Position numbers and translations under genes: made by a program. A stretch of 11,536 nt of DNA, taken from NCBI GenBank assembly GCA_001822655.1, contig MHRX01000011.1, forward strand, positions 1 to 11,536, written 5' to 3'. Numbering within the stretch: position 1 is the stretch's first letter; each line of letters starts with the position of its first letter. This stretch comes from Candidatus Taylorbacteria bacterium RIFCSPLOWO2_01_FULL_45_15b (lineage in GTDB: Bacteria; Patescibacteriota; Minisyncoccia; Phycocordibacterales; 01-FULL-45-15b). This document shows positions 4,983 through 11,442 of this stretch, piece by piece. The notes beneath the pieces were generated by a model that made no database searches, was not told where the DNA came from, and saw nothing but the letters and a program-made list of their open reading frames with translations.

Positions 4983-5255
4983 ATGGCAACCAAAAAAGCA
5001 GGCGGTACAGCTAAAAACCTTCGAGATTCAAACCCAAAATATCTGGGAATTAAGCTTTATGCCGGAGAAAATGCGGCCCCGGGATCCATTATCGTTCGTC
5101 AGCGAGGAACAAAAATAATGCCGGGAAAGAATGTGGAGCTTGGTCGCGATCATACTATTTTTGCGGTAAAGGAAGGCAAGGTATCATTTCGTAATACTCG
5201 AAAGACGAATTTTGATAACACCACGTCAGTAAAAAAGGTTGTTGATGTTTTATAA
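4983..5255 (+). CDS. rpmA: 50S ribosomal protein bL27
   Basis: A 90-aa protein with the bL27 signature. MATKKAGGTAKNLRDSNPKYLG is followed by GENAAPGSIIVRQRGTK and PGKNVELGRDHTIFAVKEG. bL27 sits on the large ribosomal subunit, with its N-terminal tail reaching the peptidyl-transferase centre and contacting tRNA. The frame stays open upstream to 4881, but I chose the ATG at 4983 because it gives the canonical MA-x-KKAGG start and normal length. There is no Firmicutes-type cleavable N-terminal extension. rpmA often follows rplU (bL21), but here it stands alone with its own -10 box, divergent from the Ada-like gene. No Shine-Dalgarno is seen. A hairpin region and a terminator follow. Confidence 0.97.
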   Translation: MATKKAGGTAKNLRDSNPKYLGIKLYAGENAAPGSIIVRQRGTKIMPGKNVELGRDHTIFAVKEGKVSFRNTRKTNFDNTTSVKKVVDVL

Positions 5256-5267
5256 ATTGTAGAAATT

Positions 5268-5313
5268 ACATAGATCAGATCTATGTTAATAATGCGCGTA
5301 GGTCTGATCTATG
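5268..5313. repeat. Three-part inverted repeat after rpmA with two exclusive hairpins
   Basis: ACATAGAT (5268-5275) pairs with ATCTATGT (5279-5286) in a tight hairpin. CATAGATCAGA (5269-5279) can instead pair with TCTGATCTATG (5303-5313) over 11 bp. The two structures compete for the same left arm. It lies in the rpmA 3' region, before the terminator. Confidence 0.65.
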
Positions 5314-5333
5314 GAAAATGTGAGATAAGTCAG

Positions 5334-5356
5334 AAACCCCGTTCGTTGGGGTTTTT
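5334..5356 (+). terminator. Intrinsic terminator of rpmA
   Basis: AAACCCC (5334-5340) pairs with GGGGTTT (5348-5354) around GTTCGTT, and the T-run extends to 5356. It may also act weakly on the converging rplI transcript. Confidence 0.85.
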
Positions 5357-5408
5357 GTTTTGAATATTTAAATATTGGATATTCGGACACTGGATGCCCA
5401 AAAATAGC

Positions 5409-5849
5409 CTACTCTTTCTCGACTTTCAGCGACAATTTGATCATTGTTTCCCCTATTTTGACTTCAATTGCATGATCCCCTGCTTCTTTTATGGGATGCT
5501 TTAATTCGACGGCGCTTTCTGAAATTTCTGCTCCTGAAATTTCTTTGATAAGTGCAATGATCTCGGTCTTGTGAATTGCGGCAAAAAGATTTCCCTTTTC
5601 ATTCACTTTGCCTTTGAATATGAGTTTCTCCCTTATTTTCTCTAGGGTCTTTATGATTTCTGTTTCTCGGGCTTTTGAATCTGCCGCTTCCTTGGATTTT
5701 TTTGATTCAATGGATTTTACGAGCTTATCGGTCGCAAGCGCGGCTTCCAGTCTGGGAATAAGGCGATTTACCGCGAAACCATCCGGCACATTTTTTATGT
5801 CAAATTTTTTGCCGACATTTGCTACATCCTTAAGTAATACTATTTTCAT
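5409..5849 (-). CDS. rplI: 50S ribosomal protein bL9
   Basis: A 146-aa protein, normal length for bL9. The N-terminal domain begins MKIVLLKDVANVGKKFDIKN and carries the GFAVNRLIP signature at about 24-32. A long charged helix (about 40-75, SIESKKSKEAADSKARETE) links it to the C-terminal rRNA-binding domain. bL9 binds 23S rRNA near the L1 stalk base and helps frame maintenance. It lies 31 bp downstream of ctpA on the same strand, so read-through is possible. TATATA is also found 6 nt before the ATG, with a poor -35 and no Shine-Dalgarno. bL9 is reported missing from some CPR lineages, so its presence is useful for placing the organism. Confidence 0.97.
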   Translation of the reverse strand: MKIVLLKDVANVGKKFDIKNVPDGFAVNRLIPRLEAALATDKLVKSIESKKSKEAADSKARETEIIKTLEKIREKLIFKGKVNEKGNLFAAIHKTEIIALIKEISGAEISESAVELKHPIKEAGDHAIEVKIGETMIKLSLKVEKE

Positions 5850-5855
5850 ATAGTT

Positions 5856-5861
5856 TATATA
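5856..5861 (-). promoter_or_regulatory. Possible -10 box of rplI, leaderless type
   Basis: TATATA on the minus strand, 6 nt from the ATG at 5849, with no matching -35. It lies in the 31-bp gap after ctpA. Spacing matches the other leaderless candidates, but the region is AT-rich and this could be chance. Confidence 0.3.
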
Positions 5862-5880
5862 TTAGCTCGCCTACCCTATC

Positions 5881-7137
5881 TTATTTATCTGCCTTTAGCA
5901 AATATTGAATCGCGGCGTCAAACTGCGGGTCCTTTTTTGTCTCAAAATCTTCGGCAGTGCGTGCCAGTTCGATATTTGGCTTGATTCCCCCATCAGAAAT
6001 GGAATGGCCCTGCGGAGTAAGCCATCGGGCAATAGTTACTTTGAGATTCGTGTCTTTGGTGACAGATATCAGTTCCTGTACCGATCCTTTGCCGTATGTT
6101 CGTCCGCCAATCAGCGTCGCGACACCGTGCTCTTGAAGCGCGCCTGCCAATATTTCAGAGGCGGAAGCCGAACCCTGGTCGACAAGAATTACGAAATTAA
6201 GCTTATCCGTGAATATGTCGTAGCCTTTGCTTTTGTAATCGAGAGGCCGTCTATTTTCTCCAAAATCCTCGCTCACAATAACCTTTCCTGCCGGAAGAAA
6301 CCAACTGGCCATGTCTACCGCCGCTTCGAGGTAGCCACCGGGGTTTCCACGTAGATCCAAAATAAGTTTGTCGGATTTAGCATCGACGAATTCCTTGAGA
6401 GCATTTCTGAACAAGTCTGGCGAGACTGCCGAAAAACTGCGAAGCTCAATTACAAAAACCCCGTCGCTTCTATTTTTTGTCTCGACATTTGGAATTGTAA
6501 TAACGTCTCTAACAAGCGTCAGCTCGAACGGTCCCTTTTCATCATCGCGCAGGAGAGTCAGTTTTACAGACGTACCTTTCTCTCCGCGGATAATGCCGAC
6601 CGCCTCTTCAACACTAAGTCCGAATGTTTCCGTCTCGTCGATCTTGAGGATTTTATCACCGGCAAGGACACCCGCTCGCTCGGCCGGATTGCCCTTAATA
6701 GGCGCGATGACGGTAAGGGTGTCGTTTTTTATGCCAACTTCCATACCAACTCCGTCAAAATGTCCGGCGATTTCTGTCTCAAATATCTTGGCTTCGGCCG
6801 GCGGCATGAATACTGTATATGGGTCGCCAAAAGAAGCCGCCAAGCCCTCGATGGCGCCCCACAATTTGTCTTGTTCCGCAATGACGTCTGTTGTGGTGGC
6901 GGCAACGAATTTGTCGTTCAATATGCCCCACGCTTTCCAAAGCGGCTCGAGGTCTACCGAATCCTTAACCGTGTTATTTTCTTTGTTCTGAAGGTGCGTG
7001 AGACTGTAGAGGGGTGATTTATTTTTGTACCCCAATAAGTTTCCCACCAAAAACGCGCCGATCAAGAGAACTATGAAAAAGGCTCGGGCAACGAGCGGTA
7101 CGCGTAATATTTTTCTTATATCTCGAAATAATTCCAT
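5881..7137 (-). CDS. ctpA: Membrane-anchored C-terminal processing peptidase (S41 family, PDZ domain)
   Basis: A 418-aa serine protease. One membrane segment (about 17-36) anchors the enzyme, with the rest outside. FGDPYTVFMPP (about 103-113) is the typical pre-PDZ segment. The PDZ domain spans about 125-210, with GVGMEVG, the AERAGVLAGDKIL substrate-groove loop and the IRGEKGTSVKLTL strand. The S41 core follows: LDLRGNPGG (260-268), QGSASASEI with the nucleophile S325, and GGRTYGKGSVQE with K350 and Q354. The 25-residue Ser-Lys distance equals that in CtpB and Prc. The family cleaves partly unfolded or C-terminal-tagged envelope proteins and can act in signalling. The gene is upstream of rplI on the same strand and divergent from cysS. 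All catalytic residues are present. The symbol is by family; the exact substrate is unknown. Confidence 0.93.
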   Translation of the reverse strand: MELFRDIRKILRVPLVARAFFIVLLIGAFLVGNLLGYKNKSPLYSLTHLQNKENNTVKDSVDLEPLWKAWGILNDKFVAATTTDVIAEQDKLWGAIEGLAASFGDPYTVFMPPAEAKIFETEIAGHFDGVGMEVGIKNDTLTVIAPIKGNPAERAGVLAGDKILKIDETETFGLSVEEAVGIIRGEKGTSVKLTLLRDDEKGPFELTLVRDVITIPNVETKNRSDGVFVIELRSFSAVSPDLFRNALKEFVDAKSDKLILDLRGNPGGYLEAAVDMASWFLPAGKVIVSEDFGENRRPLDYKSKGYDIFTDKLNFVILVDQGSASASEILAGALQEHGVATLIGGRTYGKGSVQELISVTKDTNLKVTIARWLTPQGHSISDGGIKPNIELARTAEDFETKKDPQFDAAIQYLLKADK

Positions 7138-7148
7138 AAGGAAATGTA

Positions 7149-7177
7149 ATTATCGCAAATTAGCAGAATTGGCGCAA
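7149..7177 (-). promoter_or_regulatory. Putative promoter of ctpA
   Basis: On the minus strand TTGCGC (7177-7172), a 17-nt spacer and GATAAT (7154-7149). The ATG at 7137 is 11 nt after the -10 box, so any leader is only a few nt. No Shine-Dalgarno is present. Confidence 0.45.
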
Positions 7178-7284
7178 TTTTTATTTCCAGCCGGATATCT
7201 CGCGAGTTTTCTTTGAAGTATTTGATGCTAAACGTTCATTTTCCAGCAAAATCTCTGTCTCACGATTTGGAAACCTCTGTTCCG

Positions 7285-7313
7285 CTGGCAACTGACTGAA
7301 GGGCGAGTATACT
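7285..7313 (+). promoter_or_regulatory. Putative promoter of cysS
   Basis: CTGGCA (7285-7290, 4 of 6), a 17-nt spacer and TATACT (7308-7313, 5 of 6). The predicted start near 7320 gives a leader of about 23 nt without a Shine-Dalgarno. It lies in the 205-bp divergent gap with ctpA. Confidence 0.5.
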
Positions 7314-7342
7314 TATACGCATAATCGCCACATATTGTAATC

Positions 7343-8779
7343 ATGATATTCGATTTTTTTCGTAGGAAACCGATTTTTTTTTATAATACGCTCGTGAAAA
7401 GTAAAGAGCGTTTTCGGCATCCCAAGAGAAAGGCCGTTCGTTTATATCACTGCGGTCCGACGGTCTACGATAATGCCCACATCGGAAATCTTCGGAGTTA
7501 TGTTTTTTCGGATACACTGCGGAGGGCGCTCGAAATAAATGGCTACAGGACAGAACAGGTAATCAATATTACAGATGTTGGTCACCTGTCTTCAGATGCT
7601 GACGAAGGCGAGGACAAAATGACTAAGTCGCTTGCTCGGTCTGGAAAAACACTTACGCTCGATAATATGTATGCGCTCGGCACTTTCTACATGAATGCTT
7701 TTATAAAAGACTTGGAAGCTTTGAATATCTTGATGCCCCATTTTATGCCTAGAGCGAGCGAGCATATTGCAGAGGATATCGAGCTTATTTCGCGTCTTGA
7801 AAAAAAAGGTTTTATCTACAAGACCGAGCATGGCGTCTATTTCGATACGTCGAAAGATAAGGACTATGGGAAGTTGGGGGGGATCGATGTTGATGTGAAA
7901 GTAATGCATTCACGACTTCAAAGTACCGAGAAAAAAGCGTCGCGCGATTTCGCCGTATGGAAATTCTCAAAAGACGCAATAGGTTGGGAAAGTCCGTGGG
8001 GAAAAGGATATCCGGGCTGGCACATTGAGTGCTCGGTCATGGCAATGCATTATCTCGGCAAAACGATCGATATTCATACCGGCGGCCAGGATCATATTCC
8101 GATTCATCACAACAATGAAATAGCACAATCAGAAAGTGCAACAGGCCGAACTTTTGCTAAAATCTGGATGCATAACGCTTTTCTCACTATTTCCGACGGC
8201 AAAATGTCAAAGTCTGCCGGAAATTTCCTGACCCTCGACGAATTGGAAGAGAACGGCGTATCGCCGCTTGGTTACCGGATGTGGCTTCTGCAGGCTTCTT
8301 ATAGAAGCCCTATGAACCTTTCGTGGGAAGCGCTGTCTTCAGCCGAAGATTCTTATACGAAGCTGTTGAATTTTGTTTCGGCACTTCCCTCCCCGCATGG
8401 CACACCGGATAAAAAAATTGTTGGAGATTTTATCCGTGATGTAAACGATGACTTAAATACTGCCAAAGCAATTTCAAAACTATGGGCTACAATTCATGAC
8501 ACTTCACTCGCGCCCGATCTGAAACACGCGACGATTCTTGAAATGGATAAAGTTCTGGGGTTGAAGTTGCGTGAAGCGAGAGAAATTCTTCGCGCCCGCG
8601 CTTCACGCGTGCCGGCCGATGTCATTGCCCTTGCCGAAGAACGAGAAGAGGCGAGAAAAAACAAAAATTGGCAGCACTCGGATGTCTTGCGTATCGCGAT
8701 TGAACAGAAAGGATACACCGTCGAAGATCGCGCCGATGGCTATAAATTGCAAAAAAATCCGCAATGTAGGCTTTTTTAA
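7343..8779 (+). CDS. cysS: Cysteinyl-tRNA synthetase
   Basis: A 478-aa class I aminoacyl-tRNA synthetase that activates cysteine with ATP and loads it on tRNA-Cys. The zinc ligands that select cysteine are all visible: C37 (YHCGPTVYD), C230 (GWHIECS), H255 and E259 (HHNNE). HIGN (46-49) is the HIGH motif and KMSKS is at 287-291. TGGQDHIPIHHNNEIAQSE is the family core, and a DALR-type helical domain with the tRNA-binding tail follows. I use the ATG at 7343 because homology to the usual N-terminus (IYNTL, here IFFYNTL at 11-17) lies upstream of the next candidate, a GTG at 7394. Length is near the usual 460-480. The last codons (KNPQCRLF) run into the terminator stem, so the C-terminal tail is shaped by it. 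Confidence 0.98.
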   Translation: MIFDFFRRKPIFFYNTLVKSKERFRHPKRKAVRLYHCGPTVYDNAHIGNLRSYVFSDTLRRALEINGYRTEQVINITDVGHLSSDADEGEDKMTKSLARSGKTLTLDNMYALGTFYMNAFIKDLEALNILMPHFMPRASEHIAEDIELISRLEKKGFIYKTEHGVYFDTSKDKDYGKLGGIDVDVKVMHSRLQSTEKKASRDFAVWKFSKDAIGWESPWGKGYPGWHIECSVMAMHYLGKTIDIHTGGQDHIPIHHNNEIAQSESATGRTFAKIWMHNAFLTISDGKMSKSAGNFLTLDELEENGVSPLGYRMWLLQASYRSPMNLSWEALSSAEDSYTKLLNFVSALPSPHGTPDKKIVGDFIRDVNDDLNTAKAISKLWATIHDTSLAPDLKHATILEMDKVLGLKLREAREILRARASRVPADVIALAEEREEARKNKNWQHSDVLRIAIEQKGYTVEDRADGYKLQKNPQCRLF

Positions 8780-8788
8780 GGATTTTTT
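8752..8788 (+). terminator. Terminator of cysS overlapping the stop codon
   Basis: AAAAAATCC (8752-8760) pairs with GGATTTTTT (8780-8788). A competing shorter hairpin joins ATCC (8757-8760) to the GGCTTTTTT at 8769-8777. The stop codon TAA (8777-8779) lies within it, so translating ribosomes cover the 5' arm. The left part resembles the terminators at 2561 and 4404. Confidence 0.7.
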
Positions 8789-8846
8789 AAAAAAACTTTC
8801 AGGCTTTAACGTGTGACATAAAAACCCTCCTCAACGTGCCGCTATA

Positions 8847-8878
8847 CGTCAGTGTGAATAACATGAGGAAAACTGACG
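8847..8878. repeat. Inverted repeat upstream of dnaB
   Basis: CGTCAGT (8847-8853) and ACTGACG (8872-8878) flank an 18-nt loop, about 35 bp before the dnaB -10 box. It could be an operator or an RNA hairpin of an upstream transcript. Chance is possible at 7 bp. Confidence 0.3.
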
Positions 8879-8909
8879 GTAACTTCGGCGCCTTCGATCG
8901 CGGGAGGTG

Positions 8910-8918
8910 TGTTACAAT
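8910..8918 (+). promoter_or_regulatory. Extended -10 promoter of dnaB, leaderless type
   Basis: TGTTACAAT: an extended TG motif, one base, then TACAAT (8913-8918), 6 nt before the ATG at 8925. There is no good -35, which the TG extension could offset. The GGAGGT at 8903-8908 is 16 nt from the ATG and would lie upstream of the predicted transcript start, so it is not a working ribosome site for it. Confidence 0.5.
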
Positions 8919-8924
8919 CGTTCC

Positions 8925-10316
8925 ATGAGTCGAACTTCCACCGCCCATCTACGAGTCCCTCCGCAGAATATTGACGCCGAGAAAGCGCTTCTCGGTTCTA
9001 TCATGCTTCGCCCCGAGGTGATTCATGATGTCCTTGATATAGTGGCCGCGGAATCATTTTATTCGGAACAGCACCGCATTGTTTGGCGAGCAATTTACGA
9101 ACTTTTTGGAAAAAATATCCCTGTTGATATATTGTCGCTCTCCTCTCGCCTTTCCGAATCTTCCATGCTTGAGAAGATTGGGGGCTCGGCGTATCTTGGG
9201 GAGCTCGTAAATTTTGTACCCTCTGCCGCGAACGCCGAATTTTACGCGACTACGGTAAGAAACAAACATATCCTCCGCAATCTTATCGCCGCCTCCGAAA
9301 ATATTACCGAGCTCGGGTATGACGAAGCGTCCGACATAGAGGTAATTCTTGACCGAGCCGAAAAGAAAATGTTTGACATCACCCGCTTCAATTTTTCCCG
9401 AACGTACACGGAACTCAAGGACGCATTAGGAGAAGCTTGGGAGCGACTCGACCGATTGCATAAGTCTAAAGACGAAATGCGCGGGGTACAAACCGGATTT
9501 CGAGATCTCGACAATAAGCTCGCGGGTCTGCAAAAATCCGACCTCATTATTCTTGCCGCGCGTCCCTCAATGGGCAAGACTTCCCTCGCTCTTGATATTG
9601 CGAGACAGGTCGCCATAAACCACAAGGTTCCTGTCGGGATATTTTCGCTGGAAATGAGTACGCAACAGCTTGTCGACAGAATGATGGCCGCGGAAGCGCG
9701 AGTAGACGCGTGGAAACTTCGAACCGGAAGACTCAATATGGAGGAGGAATTTCAAATGATTCGCGACTCCCTCGACAAGCTTTCAAAAGCTCCGATTTTT
9801 ATCGACGATCAGCCGGGAAATAATATTATGAAGATGCGTTCTGTCGCGCGGCGGCTCAAGTCGGAACATGGCCTCGGACTTCTTGTTGTTGATTACCTTC
9901 AGCTTATGGTGCCGATCCACAGTCGAAATAGCGACTCGATGGTTCAGCAAGTTACAGAAATTTCGAGATCTCTAAAAAATCTCGCGCGCGAGCTTGACGT
10001 TCCGGTCCTCGCTCTTTCACAGCTTTCCCGCGCGGTTGAACAGCGCGGAGGAAAACCGCGGCTTTCCGACCTACGCGATTCGGGGTCGATTGAGCAGGAT
10101 GCGGACGTTGTCATGTTTATTCATCGTGAAGATAAACAGAAAGATGAATCGGAAAAAACGAATATCGCCGAAATATTGATCGAGAAGCACAGAAACGGCC
10201 CAACGGGCAAAATCGATCTTTATTTTGACGAGAAGAAAGCGACATTTTTGAGTGTTGAGAAGTCGGACTTTGCCGCATTCGAGACTCCGGCTGTTGGCGG
10301 TATGGGAGCGTTCTGA
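8925..10316 (+). CDS. dnaB: Replicative DNA helicase DnaB
   Basis: 463 aa from the ATG at 8925. The N-terminal domain (about 12-150) starts VPPQNIDAEKALLGSIML, the family signature. The RecA-like motor domain has Walker A ARPSMGKTS (212-220, K218), the SLEMS motif (241-245), Walker B LLVVDYLQLM with D323, the LSQLSR motif (364-369), LRDSGSIEQDADVV (383-396) and the arginine-finger segment KHRNGPTG (421-428). DnaB is the hexameric helicase that unwinds the replication fork. No intein is present. The frame stays open upstream to a GTG at 8907, but this lies inside the GGAGGTGTG stretch; the ATG fits an extended -10 box 6 nt upstream. recR follows on the same strand after 129 bp without a clear terminator. 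Confidence 0.97.
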   Translation: MSRTSTAHLRVPPQNIDAEKALLGSIMLRPEVIHDVLDIVAAESFYSEQHRIVWRAIYELFGKNIPVDILSLSSRLSESSMLEKIGGSAYLGELVNFVPSAANAEFYATTVRNKHILRNLIAASENITELGYDEASDIEVILDRAEKKMFDITRFNFSRTYTELKDALGEAWERLDRLHKSKDEMRGVQTGFRDLDNKLAGLQKSDLIILAARPSMGKTSLALDIARQVAINHKVPVGIFSLEMSTQQLVDRMMAAEARVDAWKLRTGRLNMEEEFQMIRDSLDKLSKAPIFIDDQPGNNIMKMRSVARRLKSEHGLGLLVVDYLQLMVPIHSRNSDSMVQQVTEISRSLKNLARELDVPVLALSQLSRAVEQRGGKPRLSDLRDSGSIEQDADVVMFIHREDKQKDESEKTNIAEILIEKHRNGPTGKIDLYFDEKKATFLSVEKSDFAAFETPAVGGMGAF

Positions 10317-10406
10317 CAGAAAATCGTTTACTACAAACCTTTCATCTTTAACGGTGTCCGAACATAGAAATTGCAAACATAAATCAATTTTCAATCCTTT
10401 ATTTTA

Positions 10407-10441
10407 TCATTCGATATTCAATATTCGAGATTCGCAATTCA
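10407..10441. repeat. Five heptamer tandem repeats just upstream of recR
   Basis: TCATTCG, ATATTCA, ATATTCG, AGATTCG and CAATTCA follow each other without gaps, consensus ATATTCG, ending 4 nt before the recR ATG. The rest of the 10317-10445 gap shows no terminator or Shine-Dalgarno. Confidence 0.6.
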
Positions 10442-10445
10442 GATC

Positions 10446-11057
10446 ATGAACCCCATCGACAAACTTACGGAAATATTCAGCCGTTTCCCGGGCATAGGGC
10501 CTCGGCAAGCTCGGCGCTTTGTCTTTTTTTTGCTTCGTGAGGGCGCGGACAGCAGGGCCGCGATAATCCGCTCCATCGGAGAACTTTCGAGCGAGATCAT
10601 TCAATGCGAAGAATGTATGCGTTTTTTCTCGAGGCAAGGCACTCTTATTGCATGCTCGATTTGCTCAAACATCGAACGGGACAGGACGAAACTCATGATT
10701 GTGTCCAGAGACTCGGATCTTGACGCTGTCGAGAAGAGCGGCGCGTTTCCCGGTCTGTATTTTGTGCTCGGAGGCAGTATTCCCATTTTAGAAAAAAAAC
10801 CGGAAAGAAGAATCCGAAAAGACGCTCTACTTTCAAGAATCGAGAAACTCGCTGAATTGAGGGAAATTATTCTTGCTTTGAATGCCACCGCTGACGGCGA
10901 GAACACCGAAGTATATTTGAGATCCCTCCTCGACTCAAACGCGACAGAACGTAAAATCGAAATATCGGTGCTTGGGAGGGGTTTGTCGTCGGGCCTCGAA
11001 ATCGAATATTCCGACCCTGATACTTTAAAAAACGCCTTGAAAAACAGGTCTCATTAA
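10446..11057 (+). CDS. recR: Recombination mediator protein RecR
   Basis: A 203-aa protein, the family's usual length. The N-terminal helix-hairpin-helix is FPGIGPRQARRFVFFLL (14-30). The zinc finger has C54, C57, C70 and C73. A Toprim domain follows (about 80-175) with AFPGLYFVLGGSIPI (100-114) in place of the usual YHVLGG block, and ATADGENTEVYL (147-158) matching the ATxxxEGExTxxYL motif. RecR works with RecO or RecF to load RecA on gapped DNA. Two departures stand out: the first Toprim acid, usually Glu in VVE, is Ser (IVSRDSD, S87), and the His of YHVLGG is Phe. It is probably transcribed with dnaB, as no terminator separates them. The ATG has no Shine-Dalgarno or -10 box nearby; a heptamer repeat ends just upstream. 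Confidence 0.94.
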   Translation: MNPIDKLTEIFSRFPGIGPRQARRFVFFLLREGADSRAAIIRSIGELSSEIIQCEECMRFFSRQGTLIACSICSNIERDRTKLMIVSRDSDLDAVEKSGAFPGLYFVLGGSIPILEKKPERRIRKDALLSRIEKLAELREIILALNATADGENTEVYLRSLLDSNATERKIEISVLGRGLSSGLEIEYSDPDTLKNALKNRSH

Positions 11058-11089
11058 TCGAGATGTATCCCCTAATTATATAAGTATCT

Positions 11090-11135
11090 GAAACGTACAA
11101 TATAGAACGCTATAGCGTTTTATATTGTACGTTTC
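11090..11135. repeat. 46-nt near-perfect palindrome after recR
   Basis: GAAACGTACAATATA (11090-11104) pairs with TATATTGTACGTTTC (11121-11135). After one G/T mismatch AACGC (11106-11110) pairs with GCGTT (11115-11119) around TATA, for 20 of 21 paired positions. No U-run follows on either strand (AAAAA follows on plus), and the stem is AT-rich, so it is a poor terminator. Nothing else is evident between 11058 and 11192. Confidence 0.85.
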
Positions 11136-11192
11136 AAAAAGCAGATCATGTCATCGAGGGACAAGTGTGCACTAATCCAAAGTCTAAGACTG

Positions 11193-11220
11193 TTGACTTT
11201 ATTCCGTTTTCGTGTATGCT
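11193..11220 (+). promoter_or_regulatory. Promoter of the 55-aa zinc-ribbon gene, leaderless type
   Basis: TTGACT (11193-11198, 5 of 6), a 16-nt spacer and TATGCT (11215-11220, 4 of 6), followed by 8 nt and the ATG at 11229. The transcript would start at or next to the ATG. Confidence 0.55.
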
Positions 11221-11228
11221 TTCTGTAG

Positions 11229-11396
11229 ATGAATCCAACAATTTGCCGATGTTGCGGCGGGGATATATCCCTGCCAAAAAATCTTAGTTCCGACGATAAT
11301 CTAAATGTGTGTGAATCGTGCGTGTACGACGAGGAGGGTCTTTTGACCCCTGAAATTGCCAAACCAGCCGCAGAGCTCGTTCGTGAAGCGGCCTGA
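11229..11396 (+). CDS. Small Cys4 zinc-ribbon protein, 55 aa
   Basis: The translation starts MNPTICRCCGGDISLPKN and ends AAELVREAA. C6, C8 and C9 (ICRCC) and C28/C31 (CESC) form two knuckles about 20 residues apart, as in small zinc ribbons; the likely ligands are C6 and C9 with C28 and C31. The acidic C-terminal tail (DEEGLLTPEIAKPAAELVREAA) is predicted helical. I do not recognise a specific family. Support comes from context: a promoter with the start codon at the expected transcript start, an ORF ending 17 bp before a strong terminator, and the Cys pattern. No Shine-Dalgarno is present. It may bind RNA, DNA or a partner protein, but nothing here shows which. Confidence 0.7.
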   Translation: MNPTICRCCGGDISLPKNLSSDDNLNVCESCVYDEEGLLTPEIAKPAAELVREAA

Positions 11397-11413
11397 AGAG
11401 ACGGCCCCAAATC

Positions 11414-11442
11414 AAAACCGCGAGTTTGGTTCGCGGTTTTTT
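11414..11442 (+). terminator. Intrinsic terminator of the zinc-ribbon gene
   Basis: AAAACCGCGA (11414-11423) pairs perfectly with TCGCGGTTTT (11431-11440) around GTTTGGT, and the T-run reaches 11442. Confidence 0.9.

Noticed and set aside
6368..6991. 207-codon plus-strand frame
   Set aside because: It lies wholly antisense to ctpA, has a Ser/Pro-rich shadow composition and no start signals.
7382..7396. TATAAT followed by 6 nt and a GTG, which looks like a leaderless cysS start
   Set aside because: The TATAAT encodes Tyr-Asn of the conserved YNTL motif at the CysS N-terminus, so coding homology extends upstream and the ATG at 7343 is the better start.
8903..8908. GGAGGT upstream of dnaB as a Shine-Dalgarno
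   Set aside because: It is 16 nt from the ATG, too far, and lies upstream of the predicted transcript start; the GTG at 8907 overlaps it.
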